In this document: piece by piece, positions 48,186 to 60,462 of the stretch | Layout of the letters: each line of letters begins with the position of its first letter | Numbering within the stretch: the first letter of the stretch is position 1 | DNA from: Dama dama | Taxonomy: Eukaryota; Chordata; Mammalia; Artiodactyla; Cervidae | Assembly (NCBI RefSeq): GCF_033118175.1 | Contig: NW_026870889.1 | Span: 1,364,001-1,428,000 of the forward strand | Direction of reading: 5' to 3' | DNA: 64,000 nucleotides | Made by a program: the position numbers and the translations under genes | The notes under the pieces: model-generated | What the model was told of the DNA's origin: nothing | The model's database searches: none | Seen by the model: only the letters and a program-made list of their open reading frames with translations

Positions 48186-50232
48186 GCCCCTGAGCCTGGG
48201 GGCCAGGCAGGGGATCCACAGTCCCAGGCGAAGGCAGAACCACATGCACACGTCTGTTCCTGCCCCCTCCACCGACAGAGAGCTGGGGGGATCCAGAGTC
48301 TGTCAGGCAGCTGCTGGGCTGGCCGCCTGTGTGGGAAGGGGAAGAGCCGACCTAGGGGCAAGTTGGGCCTCTTGCTCTCCCTGCTGCCCTGAGGCTGCTG
48401 GGTCAAAGAGGTCTTGGGCATCCAGCCCTTTGCTGGTCCCTTCCCTCTGACGAGGCCCTCTGAGCTCCAGCACCTTGCAGTGTGGAGACAGCCCCTGTCA
48501 GCAACCTCCTCTCCAAAGAGGCCTCAACCGAGGCCTACGCCCAGGGGAAAGGCACCAGCGGGGATGATCCTGGGGAGGCGCACGGACATGTCTGGACCCA
48601 GTCCCCGCAGCCTGCCCCTTGGTGGGGCAGTACCCCCGGAGGCCAGGAAGGTCTGTGCAAGGCTGGCCAGGGGCAGGGGCCCTGCTGGGTCCCGCCCCTG
48701 GCCTGTGAGGCCTCTGAGAACAACCGGCCCTCTCCCACTGGAAGACCTCCCCGGCTGCCTCCAAAGGCCGGTTTGCAATCGCTCCCGCCCACTGTTCCCA
48801 GCAGGCGGGCACAATGCTCCTAAGCCCGGGAGAAAAGCGCTTCAGGGTGGTGTTCTCTCTGGGACCTTGCCCCTGAGCCTGGGGGCAAGGCAGGGGGTCC
48901 ACACTCCCAGGCCAAGGCAGAACCACATGCACACGTCTGATCTGCCCCCTGCACCGGCAGAGAGCTCGGGGGAGCCAGAGTCTGTCAGGCAGCTGCTGGG
49001 CTGGCCGCCTGTGTGGGAAGTGGCAGAGCCAACCTAGGGGCAAGTTGGGCCTCTTGCTCTCCCTGCTGCCCTGAGGCTGCTGGGCCAAAGAGGTCTTGGG
49101 CATCGAGCCCCTTGCTGGTCCCTTCCCTCTGACGAGGCCCTCTGAGCTCCAGCACCTTGCAGTGTGGAGACAGCCCCTGCCAGCAACCTCCTCTCCAAGG
49201 AGGCCTAAACCGAGGCCTAGGCCCAGGGGAAAGGCACCAGCGGGGATGAGCCTGGGGAGGCGCCCGGGCATGTCTGGACCCAGTCCCCGCAGCCTGCCCC
49301 TTGGTGGGCAGTACCCCCGGAGGCCAGGAAAGTCTGGGAAAGGCTGGCCAGGGGCAGGGGACCTGCTGGGTCCTGCCCCTGGCCTGTGGGGCCTCTGAGC
49401 ACAACCGGCCCTCTCCCACTGGAAGACCTCCCCGGCTGCCTCCAAAGGCCGGTTTGCAAGCACTCCCGCCCACTGTTCCCACCAAGCGCTCACAATGCTC
49501 CCAAGCCCGGGAGAAAAGCGCTTCGGGGTGGTGTTCTCTCCGGGCCCTTGCCCCTGAGCCTGGGGGCCAGGAAGGGGGTCCACACTCCCAGGCCAAGGCA
49601 GAACCACATGCACACGTCTGTTCCTGCCCCCTGCACCGGCAGAGAGCTCGGGGGAGCCAGAGTCTGTCAGGCAGCTGCTGGGCTGGCCGCCTGTGTGGGA
49701 AGGGGCAGAGCCGACCTAGGGGCAAGTTGGGCCTCTTGCTCTCCCTGCTGCCCTGAGGATGCTGGGCCAAAGAGTTCTTGGGCATCCAGCCCCTTGCTGG
49801 TCCCTTCCCTCTGACGAGGCCCTCTGAGCTCCAGCACCTTGCAGTGTGGAGACAGCCCCTGCCAGCAACCTCCTCTCCAAAGAGGCCTCAACCGAGGCCT
49901 AGGCCCAGGGGAAAGGCACCAGCGGGGATGAGCCTGGGGAGGCGCCCGGGCATGTCTGGACCCAGTCCCCGCAGCCTGCCCCTTGGTGGGGCAGTACCCC
50001 CGGAGGCCAGGAAGGTCTGGGCAAGGCTGGCCAGGGGCAGGGGCCCTGCTGGGTCCTGCCCCTGGCCTGTGGGGCCTCTGAGCACAACCGGCCCTCTCCC
50101 ACTGGAAGACCTCCCCGGCTGCCTCCAAAGGCCGGTTTGCAAGCACTCAATCCCGCTGTTCCCGCCAGCCGCGCACAATGCTCCCAAGCCCGGGAGAAAA
50201 GCGCTTCGGGGTGGTGCTCTCTCCCGGCCCTT
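48186..50232. repeat. L block 6 (3 composite units)
   Basis: Units start near 48186, 48868 and 49550. The first matches 45239 onward at +2,947. The second matches about 44557 onward at +4,311, including the one-base loss GGTGGGCAGTACC near 49303. The third matches 46605 at +2,945. The block is therefore assembled from pieces related to three non-adjacent places in L block 5. Confidence 0.92.
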
Positions 50233-50429
50233 GGAAGACCTCCCCGGCTGCCTCCAAAGGCTGGTTTTCAAGAACTCCCTCCCGCTGACCCGCCAGCCGC
50301 ACACAATGCTCCCAAGCCCGGGAGAAAAGCATTTTGGGGTGGTGCTCTCTCCGGGCCCATGGAAGACCTCCCCGGCTGCCTCGAAAGGCCGGTTTGCAAG
50401 CACTCCCGTCCGCTGTTCCCGACAGCCGC

Positions 50430-53400
50430 GCACAATGCTCCCAATTCCGGAGAAAAGTGCTTCGGGATGGTGCTCTCTCCGGGCTCTTGGAAGACCTCCC
50501 AAGCTGCCTCCAAAGGCCGGTTTGCAAGCACTCCCGCCCGCTGTTCCCGCCAGCCTCGCACAATGCTCCCAAGCCCGGGAGAAAAGCGCTTCGGGGTGGT
50601 GTTCTCTCCGTGCCAATGGAGGACCTCCCTGGCTGCCCCCAAAGGCCGGTTTGCAAGCACTCCCACTCGCTGTTCCCGCCAGCCACGCACAATCCTCCAA
50701 AACCCCGGAGAAAAGCGCTTCGGGGTGGTGTTCTCTCCGTGCCCATGGAAGACCTCCCGGGGTGCCCCCAAAGGCCGGTTTGGAAGCACTCCCACTCGCT
50801 GTTCCCGCCATCGGCGCAAATGTTCCAAGCCCGGGAGAAAAGCGCTTCTGGATGGTGCTCTCTCCTGGCCCTTGGAAGACCTCCCCGGCTGCCTCCAATG
50901 GCCAGTTTGCAAGCACTCATGCCCGCTGTTCCCACCAGCCGCGCACAATGCTCCCAAGCCCGGGAGAAAAGCTTTTTGGGGTGGTGCTCACACCGGGCCC
51001 TGGAAGACCTCCCCGGCTGCCTGCAAAGGCCGGTTTTCAAGCACTCCTGCCTGCTGTTCCAGCCACCCGCGCACAATACTCCCAAGCCCGGGAGAAAAGC
51101 GCTTCGGGGTGGTGCTCTCTACAGGCCCTTGGAAGACCTCCCCCGCTGCCTCCAAAGGCCGGTTTGCAAGGACTCCTTCCTGCTGTTCCCGCCAGCCACG
51201 GACAATGCTCCCAAGCCCGGGAGAAAAGTGCTTCGGGGTGGTGCTCTCTCCGGGCCCTTGGAAGACCTCCCCGGCTGCCTCCAAAGGCTGGTTTTCAAGA
51301 ACTCCCTCCCGCTGTCCCGCCAGCCGCACACAATGCTACCAATCACGGGAGAAAAGCGCTTCGGGGTGGTGCTCTCTCCGGGCCCTTGGAAGACCTCCCC
51401 GTTTGTCTCCAAAGGCCGGTTTGCAAGCACTCATGCCCGCTGTTCCCGCCAGCCGCACACAATCGTCCCAAGCCCGGGAGAAAAGCGCTTCGGGGTGGTG
51501 CTCTCTCCCGACCCTTGGAAGACCTCCCCGGCTGCCTCCAAAGGCCGGTTTGCAAGCACTCAATCCCGCTGTTCCCGCCAGCCGCGCACAATGCTCCCAA
51601 GCCCGGGAGAAAAGCGCTTCGGGCTGGTGCTCTCTCCCGGCCCTTGGAAGACCTCCCCGGCTGCCTCCAAAGGCTGGTTTTCAAGAACTCCCTCCCGCTG
51701 ACCCGCCAGCCGCACACAATGCTCCCAAGCCCGGGAGAAAAGCATTTTGGGGTGGTGCTCTCTCCGGGCCCTTGGAAGACCTCCCCTGCTGCCTCTAAAG
51801 GCCGGTTTGCAAGCACTCATGTCCGCTGTTCCCGACAGCCGCGCACAATGCTCCCAATTCCGTGAGAAAAGTGCTTCGGCATGGTGCTCTCTCCGGGCCC
51901 TTGGCAGACCTCCCAAGCTGCCTCCAAAGGCCGGTTTGCAAGCACTCCCGCCCGCTGTTCCCGCCAGCCTCGCACAATGCTCCCAAGACCGGGAGAAAAG
52001 CGCTTCGGGGTGGTGTTCTCTCCGTGGCAATGGAGGACCTCCCTGGCTGCCCCCAAAGGCCGGTTTGCAAGCACTCCCACTCGCTGTTCCCGCCAGCCAC
52101 GCACAATCCTCCAAAACCCCGGAGAAAAGCGCTTCGGGGTGGTGTTCTCTCCGTGCCCATGGAAGACCTCCCGGGGTGCCCACAAAGGCCGGTTTGGAAG
52201 CACTCCCACTCGCTGTTCCCGCCATCCGCGCAAATGTTCCAAGCCCGGGAGAAAAGCGCTTCGGGGTGGTGCTCTCTACAGTCCCTTGGAAGACCTCCCC
52301 GGCTGCCTCCAAAGGCCGGTTTGCAAGGACTCCTTCCTGCTGTTCCCGCCAGCCACGCACAATGCTCCCAAGCCTGTGAGAAAAGCATTTTGGGGTGGTG
52401 CTCACTCCGGGCCCTTGGAAGATCTCCCCCGCTGCCTCCAATGGCCAGCTTGCAAGCACTCATGCCCGCTGTTCCCACCAGCCGCGCAGAATGCTCCCAA
52501 GCCCGGGAGAAAAGCTTTTTGTGGTGGTGCTCACACCGGGCCCTGGAAGACCTCCCCGGCTGCCTGCAAAGGCCGGTTTTCAAGCACTCCTGCCTGCTGT
52601 TCCCGCCACCCGCGCACAATACTCCCAAGCCCGGGAGAAAAGTGCTTCGGGGTGGTGCTCTCTCCGGGCCCTTGGAAGACGTCCCCGGTTGCCTCCAAAG
52701 GCCGGTTTGCAAGCACTCATGCCCGTTGTTCCCACCAGCCGCGCACAATGCTCCCAAGCCCGGGAGAAAAGCATTTTGGGGTGGTGCTCACTCCGGGCCC
52801 TTGGAAGACCTCCCCGGCTGCCTCCAAAGGCCGGTTTTCAAGCACTCCTGCCTGCTGTTCCCGCCAGCCGCGCACAATGCTCCCAAGCCCGGGAGAAAAG
52901 CGCTTCGGGGTGGTGCTCTCTCCGGGCACTTTCAAGACCTCCCCGGCTGCCTCCAAAGGCCGGTTTGTAAGTACTCATTCCCGCTGCTTCCGCCAGCCAC
53001 GCACAATGCTCCCAAGCCCGGGAGAAAAGCATTTTGGGGTGGTGCTCTCTCCGGGCCCTTGGAAGACCTCCCGGGCTGCCTCCAAAGGCCGGTTTGCAAG
53101 CACTCATGTTCGCTGTTCCCGACAGCCGCGCACAATGCTCCCAATTCCGGGAGAAAAGTGCTTCGGGATGGTGCTCTCTCCGGGCTCTTGGAAGACCTCC
53201 GAAGCTGCCTCCAAAGGCCGGTTTGCAAGCACTCATGCCCGCTGTTCCCGCCAGCCTCTCACAATGCTCCCAAGCCCGGGAGAAAAGCGCTTCGGGGTGG
53301 TGTTCTCTCCGTGCCAATGGAGGACCTCCCTGGCTGCCCCCAAAGGCCGGTTTGCAAGCACTCCCACTCGCTGTTCCCGCCAGCCACGCACAATCCTCCA

Positions 53401-54041
53401 AAACCCCGGAGAAAAGCGCTTTGGGGTGGTGTTCTCTCCGTGCCCATGGAAGACCTCCCGGGGTGCCCCCAAAGGCCGGTTTGGAAGCACTCCCACTCGC
53501 TGTTCCCGCCATCGGCGCAAATGTTCCAAGCCCGGGAGAAAAGCGCTTCTGGGTGGTGCTCTCTCCTGGCCCTTGGAAGACCTCCCCGGCTGCCTCCAAT
53601 GGCCAGTTTGCAAGCACTCATGCCCGCTGTTCCCACCAGCCGCGCACAATGCTCCCAAGCCCGGGAGAAAAGCTTTTTGGGGTGGTGCTCACACCGGGCC
53701 CTGGAAGACCTCCCCGGCTGCCTGCAAAGGCCGGTTTTCAAGCACTCCTGCCTGCTGTTCCCGCCACCCGCGCACAATACTCCCAAGCCCGGGAGAAAAG
53801 CGCTTCGGGGTGGTGCTCTCTACAGGCCCTTGGAAGACCTCCCCCGCTGCCTCCAAAGGCCGGTTTGCAAGGACTCCTTCCTGCTGTTCCCGCCAGCCAC
53901 GGACAATGCTCCCAAGCCCGGGAGAAAAGTGCTTCGGGGTGGTGCTCTCTCCGGGCCCTTGGAAGACCTCCCCGGCTGCCTCCAAAGGCTGGTTTTCAAG
54001 AACTCCCTCCCGCTGTCCCGCCAGCCGCACACAATGCTACC
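50430..54041. repeat. Internal S-array duplication, spacing 2,701 bp
   Basis: About 50430-51340 recurs at about 53131-54041, sharing CGGGCTCTTGGAAGACC, CAAATGTTCCAAGCC, CTACAGGCCCTTGG, CCACGGACAATGC and CAATGCTACC. They diverge right after CAATGCTACC, where the first copy reads AATCACGGG and the second AAGCCCGGG. This piece bridges the two copies of the 2,315 bp duplication. Confidence 0.83.
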
Positions 54042-55460
54042 AAGCCCGGGAGAAAAGCGCTTCGGGCTGGTGCTCTCTCCCGGCCCTTGGAAGACCTCCC
54101 CTGCTGCCTCTAAAGGCCGGTTTGCAAGCACTCATGTCCGCTGTTCCCGACAGCCGCGCACAATGCTCCCAATTCCGTGAGAAAAGTGCTTCGGCATGGT
54201 GCTCTCTCCGGGCCCTTGGCAGACCTCCCAAGCTGCCTCCAAAGGCCGGTTTGCAAGCACTCCCGCCCGCTGTTCCCGCCAGCCTCGCACAATGCTCCCA
54301 AGACCGGGAGAAAAGCGCTTCGGGGTGGTGTTCTCTCCGTGGCAATGGAGGACCTCCCTGGCTGCCCCCAAAGGCCGGTTTGCAAGCACTCCCACTCGCT
54401 GTTCCCGCCAGCCACGCACAATCCTCCAAAACCCCGGAGAAAAGCGCTTCGGGGTGGTGTTCTCTCCGTGCCCATGGAAGACCTCCCGGGGTGCCCACAA
54501 AGGCCGGTTTGGAAGCACTCCCACTCGCTGTTCCCGCCATCCGCGCAAATGTTCCAAGCCCGGGAGAAAAGCGCTTCGGGGTGGTGCTCTCTACAGGCCC
54601 TTGGAAGACCTCCCCGGCTGCCTCCAAAGGCCGGTTTGCAAGGACTCCTTCCTGCTGTTCCCGCCAGCCACGCACAATGCTCCCAAGCCTGTGAGAAAAG
54701 CATTTTGGGGTGGTGCTCACTCCGGGCCCTTGGAAGATCTCCCCCGCTGCCTCCAATGGCCAGCTTGCAAGCACTCATGCCCGCTGTTCCCACCAGCCGC
54801 GCACAATGCTCCCAAGCCCGGGAGAAAAGCTTTTTGTGGTGGTGCTCACACCGGGCCCTGGAAGACCTCCCCGGCTGCCTGCAAAGGCCGGTTTTCAAGC
54901 ACTCCTGCCTGCTGTTCCCGCCACCCGCGCACAATACTCCCAAGCCCGGGAGAAAAGTGCTTCGGGGTGGTGCTCTCTCCGGGCCCTTGGAAGACGTCCC
55001 CGGCTGCCTCCAAAGGCCGGTTTGCAAGCACTCATGCCCGTTGTTCCCACCAGCCGCGCACAATGCTCCCAAGCCCGGGAGAAAAGCATTTTGGGGTGGT
55101 GCTCACTCCGGGCCCTTGGAAGACCTCCCCGGCTGCCTCCAAAGGCCAGTTTTCAAGCACTCCTGCCTGCTGTTCCCGCCAGCCGCGCACAATGCTCCCA
55201 AGCCCGGGAGAAAAGCGCTTCGGGGTGGTGCTCTCTCCGGGCACTTTCAAGACCTCCCCGGCTGCCTCCAAAGGCCGGTTTGTAAGTACTCATTCCCGCT
55301 GCTTCCGCCAGCCACGCACAATGCTCCCAAGCCCGGGAGAAAAGCATTTTGGGGTGGTGCTCTCTCCGGGCCCTTGGAAGACCTCCCGGGCTGCCTCCAA
55401 AGCCCGGTTTGCAAGCACTCATGTTCGCTGTTCCCGACAGCCGCGCACAATGCTCCCAAG
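51770..55460. repeat. Internal S-array duplication, spacing 2,315 bp
   Basis: About 51770-53145 recurs at about 54085-55460, with the same private variants: GTGCTTCGGCATGGTGC, CTTGGCAGACCTCCC, GTGGCAATGGAGG, GCCTGTGAGAAAAGC and AGATCTCCCCCGC. The copies part where the first reads CCCAATTCCGGGAG (53147) and the second CCCAAGCCCGGGAG. The spacing equals 18 monomers of 128.6 bp. Confidence 0.85.
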
Positions 55461-57861
55461 CCCGGGAGAAAAGCATTTTGGCGTGGTGATCAGTCCGGGC
55501 CCTTGGAAGACCTCCCCGGCTGCCTCCAAAGAACAGTTTGCAAGCACTCATGCCCGCTGATCCCGCCAGCCGCGCACAATGCTCCCAAGACCGTGAGAAA
55601 AGCGCTTCGGGGTGGTGTTCTCTCCGGGACCATGGAGGACCTCCCCGGCTGCCCCCAAAGGCCGGTTTGCAAGCACTCCCACTCGCTGTTCCCGCCAGCC
55701 ACACACAATGTTCCAAAACCCCGGAGAAAAGCGCTTCGGGGTGGTGCTCTCTCCGGGCCCTTGGAAGACTTCTCTGGCTGCCTCCAAAGGCCGGTTTGCA
55801 AGAATTCCCTCCCGCTGTCCCACCAGCCGCACACAATGCTCCAAAACCCGAGAGAAAAGCGCTTCGAGGTGGTGCTCTCTCCGGGCCCTTGGAAGACCTC
55901 CCCGGCTGCCTCCAAAGGCCGGTTTGCAAGCACTCCTGCCTGCTGTTCCCGCCACACGCGCACAATGCACCCAAGCCGGGGAGAAAAGCGCTTCGGGGTG
56001 GTGCTCTCTCCCAGCCTTTGGAAGACGTCCCCGGCTGCCTCCAAAGGCCGGTTTGCAAGGACTCCTTCCTGCTGTTCCCGCCAGCCACGCACAATGCTCC
56101 CAATCCCGGGAGAAAAGTGCTTCGGGATGGTGTTCTCTCCGGGCCCATGGAGGACCTCCCCGGCTGCCCCAAAGGCCGGTTTGCAAGCATTCCCACTAGC
56201 TGTTCCCGCCAGCCACGCAAATGCTCCCAAGCCCGGGAGAAAAGCATTTTGGGGAGGTGCTCTCTCTGGGCCCTTGCCCCTGTGCCTCGGGGCCAGGCAG
56301 GGGGTCCACACGCCCAGGTAAAGTCAGAACCACATGCACACGTCTGTTCCTGCCCCCTGCACCGGCAGAGAGCTCGGGGGAGCCAGAGTCTGTCAGGCAG
56401 CTCCTGGGCTGGCGGCCTGTGTGGGAAGGGGCAGAGCCGACCTAGGGGAAAGTTGGGCCTCTTGCTCTCCCTGCTGCCCTGAGGCTGCTGGGTCAAAGAG
56501 GTCTTGGACATCCAGCCCTTTGCTGGTCCCTTCCATCTGACGAGGCCCTCTGAGCTCAAGCACCTTGCAGTGTGGAGACAGACCCTGCAAGCAACCTCCT
56601 CTCCAAGGAGGCCTCAACCGAGGCCTAGTCCCAGGGAAAGGCACCAGCGGGGATGAGCCTGGGGAGGCGCCCGGGAATGTCTGGACCCAGTCCCCGCAGC
56701 CTGCCCCTTGGTGGGGCAGTACCCCCGGAGGCCAGGAAGGTCTGGGCAAGGATGCCAGGGGCAGGGGCCCTGCTGGGTCCTGCCCCTGGCCTGTGGGGCC
56801 TCTGAGCACAACCGGCCCTTTCCCACTGGAAGACCTCCCCGGCTGCCTCCAAAGGCCGGTTTGCCAACACTCCCGCCCGCTGTTCCCGGCAGGCACGCAC
56901 AATGCTCCCAAGCCCGGGAGAAAAGCGCTTCGGGGTGTTGCTCTCTCCGGGCCCTTGCCCCTGAGCCTGGGGGCCAGGCAGTGGGTCCACACTCTCAGAC
57001 CAAGGCAGAACCACATGCACACGTCTGTTCCTGACCCCTGCAGCGGCAGAGAGCTCGGGGGAGCCAGAGACTGCCAAGCTGCTGCTGGGCTGGCTGCCTG
57101 TGTGGGACGGGGCAGAGCCGACCTAGGGGCAAGTTGGGACTCTTGCTCTCCCTGCTGCCCTGAGGCTGCTGGGTCAAAGAGGTCTTGGGCATCCAGCCCT
57201 TTGCTGGTCCCTTCCCTCTGACGAGGCCCTCTGAGCTCCAGCACCTTGCAGTGTGGAGACAGCCCCTGCCAGCAACCTCCTCTCCAAAGAGGCCTCAACC
57301 GAGGCCTAGGACCAGGGGAAAGGCACCAGCGGGGATGATCCTGGGGAGGCGCACGGACATGTCTGGACCCAGTCCCCGCAGCCTGCCCCTTGGTGGGGCA
57401 GTACCCCCGGAGGCCAGGAAGGTCTGGGCAAGGCTGGCCAGGGGCAGGGGCCCTGCTGGGTCCTGCCTCTGGCCTGTGAGGCCTCTGAGCACCACCGGCC
57501 CTCTCCCACTGGAAGACCTCCCCGGCTGCCTCCAAAGTCCTGTTTGCAAACACTCCCGCCCGCTGATCACGCCAGGCTCGCACAATGCTCCCAAGCCCGG
57601 GAGAAAAGCGCTTCGGGGTGGTGCTCTCTCCGGGCCCTTGCCCCTGAGCCTGGGGGCAAGGCAGGGGGAACACACTCCCAGGCCAAGGCAGAACCACATG
57701 CCCACGTCTGTTCCTGGCCCCTGCACCGGCAGAGAGCTTGGGGGAGCCAGAGTCTGTCAGGCAGCTGCTGGGTTAGCCGACTGTGTGGGAAGGGGCAATG
57801 CCACCCTAGGGGCAAGTTGGGCCTCTTGCTCTGCCTGCTGCCCTGAGGCTGCTGGGCCAAA

Positions 57862-60462
57862 GACGTCTTGGGCATCCAGCCCCTTACTGGTCCCTTCCCT
57901 CTGACGAGGCCCTCTGAGCTCCAGCACCTTGCAGTGTGGAGACAGCCCCTGCCAGCAACCTCCTCTCCAAGGAGGCCTCAACCGAGGCCTAGGCCCAGGG
58001 GAAAGGCACCAGCGGTGATGAGCCAGGGGAGGCGCCCGAGCATGTCTGTACCCAGTCCCCGCAGCCTGCCCCTTGGTGGGGCAGTACCCCCGGAGGCCAG
58101 GAAGGTCTGGGCAAGGCTGGCCAGGGGCAGGGGCCCTGCTGGGTCCTGCCCCTGGCCTGTGGGGCCTCTGAGCCCAATCGCCCCTCTCCCACTGGAAGAC
58201 CTCCCCGGTTGCCTCCAAAGGCCGGTTTGCAAGCGCTCCCGCCCACTGTTCCCAGCAGACGTGCACAATGCTCCCAAGCCCGGGAGAAAAGCGCTTCAGG
58301 GTGGTGTTCTCTCCGGGCACTTACCCCTGAGCCTGGGGGCAAGGCACGGTGTCCACACTCCCAGGCCCAGTCAGAACCACATGCACACCTCTGATCTTCC
58401 TCCTGCACCGGCAGAGAACTCGGGGGAGCCAGAGTCTGTCAGGCAGCTGCTGGGCTGGCCGCCTGTGTGGGAAGGGGCAGAGCCGACCTAGGGGCAAGTT
58501 GGGCCTCTTGCTCTCCCTGCTGCCCTGAGGCTGCTGGGCCAAAGAGGTCTTGGGCATCCAGCCCCTTGCTGGTCCCTTCCCTCTGACGAGGCCCTCTGAG
58601 CTCCACCACCTTGCAGTGTGGAGACAGCCCCTGCCAGCAACCTCCTCTCCAAGGAGGCCTCAACCGAGGCCTAGGCCCAGGGGAAAGGCACCAGCGGGGA
58701 TGAGCCTGGGGAGGCGCCCGGGCATGTCTGGACCCAGTCCCCGCAGCCTGCCCCTTGGTGGGGCAGTACCCCCGGAGGCCAGGAAGGTCTGGGCAAGGCT
58801 GGCCAGGGGCAGGGGCCCTGCTGGGTCCTGCCCCTGGCCTGTAGGGCCTCTGAGCACAACCGGCCCTCTCCCGCTGGAAGAGCTCCCCAGCTGCCTCCAA
58901 AGGCCAGTTTGCCAACACTCCTGGCCGCTGTTCCCGCCAGGCACGCACAATGCTCCCAAGCCCGGGAGAAAAGCACTTCGAGGTGGTGCTCTCTCCGGGC
59001 CCTTGCCCCTGAGCCTGTGGGCAAGGCAGGGGGAACACTCTCCCAGACCAAGGCAGAACCACATGCACACGTCTGTTCCTGTCCCCTGCACCGGCAGAGA
59101 GCTCGGGGGAGCCAGAGTCTCTCAGGCAGGTGCTGGGCTGGCCGCCTGTGTGGGAAGGGGCAGAGCCGACCTAGGGGCAAGTTGGGCCTCTTGCTCTCCC
59201 TGCTGCCCTGAGGCTGCTGGGCCAAAGACGTCTTGGGCATCCAGCCCCTTACTGGTCCCTTCCCTCTGACGAGGCCCTCCGAGCTCCAGCACCTTGCAGT
59301 GTGGAGACAGCACCTGCCAGCAATCTCCTCTCCAAGGAGGCCTCAACCTAGGGCTAGGCCCAGGGGAAAGGCACCAGCGGGGTTGAGCCAGGGGAGGCGC
59401 CCGTGAATGTCTGGACCCTGTCCCCGCAGACTGCCCCTTGGTGGGGCAGTACCCCCGGAGGCCAGGAAGGTCTGGGCAAGGCTGGCCAGGGGCAGGGGCC
59501 CTGCTGGGTCCTGCCCCTGGCCTGTGGGGCCTCTGAGCACAACCGGCCCTCTCCCACTGGAAGACCTCCCCGGCTGCCTCCGAAGGCCGGTTTGCAAGCA
59601 CTCCCGCCCAGTGTTCCCGCCAGGCGCGCACAATGATCCCAAGCCCGGGAGAAAAGCGCTTCGGGGTGGTGGTCTCTCCAGGACCTTGCCCCTGAGCCTG
59701 GGGGCCAGGCAGGGGATCCACAGTCCCAGACCAAGGCAGAACCACATGCACACGTCTGTTTCTGCCCCCTCCACCGTCAGAAAGCTGGGGGGAGCCAGAG
59801 TCTGTCAGGCAGCTGCTGGGCTGGCCGCCTGTGTGCGAAGGGGCAGAGCCGACCTAGGGGCAAGTTGGGCCTCTTGCTCTCCCTGCTGCCCTGAGGCTGC
59901 TGCGCCAAAGAGGTCTTGGGCATCCAGCCCCTTGCTGGTCCCTTCCCTCTGACGAGGCCCTCTGAGCTCCAGTACCTTGCAGTGTGGAGACAGCCCCTGC
60001 CAGCAACCTCCTCTCCAAGGAGGCCTCAACCGAGGCCTAGGCCCAGGGGAAAGGCACCAGCGGGGATGAGCCAGTGGAGGCGCACGGGCATGTCTGGACC
60101 CAGTCCCCAGAGCCTTCCCCTTGGTGGGGCAGTACCCCCGGAGGCCAGGAAGGTCTGGGCAAGGCTGGCCAGGGGCAGGGGCCCTGCTGGGTCCTGCCCC
60201 TGGCCTGTGGGGCCTCTGAGCACAACCGGCCCTCTCCCACTGGAAGACCTCCCCGGCTGCCTCCAAAGTCCTGTTTGCAAACACTCCCGCCCGCTGTTCA
60301 CGCCAGGCTCGCACAATGCTCCCAAGCCCGGGAGAAAAGCGCTTCGGGGTGGTGCTCTCCCTGGGCCCTTGCCCCTGAGCCTGGGGGCAAGGCAGGGGGA
60401 ACACACTCCCAGGCCAAGGCAGAACCACATGCCCACGTCTGTACCTGTCCCCTGCACCGGCA
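57862..60462. repeat. Downstream copy of the 17,862 bp-spaced duplication
   Basis: This matches about 40000-42600. It carries the same three-unit order and private variants, including GAAGAGCTCCCCAGC (58877 here, 41015 there) and CTCCGAAGGCCGG (59577 here, 41715 there). Private differences include GCCCAATCGCCCCTC near 58171. The distance crosses three S blocks and more than 17 kb of array, so exchange was not only between neighbours. Confidence 0.78.

Larger units (their letters stand above)
46585..51165. repeat. Block copy pair, spacing 2,945-3,074 bp
   Basis: About 46585-47608 recurs at about 49530-50553 (+2,945). After a loss of one S monomer in the first copy the match resumes at +3,074 for about 47610-48070 versus 50684-51145. 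The duplicated piece spans the same L-to-S transition, with shared CTGAGGATGCTGGGCC, AAAGAGTTCTTGGGC and the GGCCCATGGAAGACC monomer. The difference between the two spacings is exactly one 129 bp module. Confidence 0.85.
50233..56275. repeat. S block 6 (47 short monomers, longest S block)
   Basis: About 47 monomers of 127-129 bp. The longest open frame in the window, about 937 codons from 51881 to 54694 on the plus strand, lies here, overlapped by other frames of several hundred codons on both strands. I do not call it a gene: no frame is kept across monomer indels, and the product would only be 43-residue repeats. The block contains large internal copies at spacings of 2,315 and 2,701 bp. 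It ends in CTCTCTGGGCCCTTGCCCC followed by TGTGCCTCGGGGCC, another junction haplotype. Confidence 0.94.

Noticed and set aside
51881..54694. 937-codon plus-strand open frame, and similar frames of 400-870 codons elsewhere
   Set aside because: The product is only 43-residue repeats of the S module. Comparable frames exist in all six frames, monomer indels are not in multiples of three, and no promoter, splice or start context stands out.
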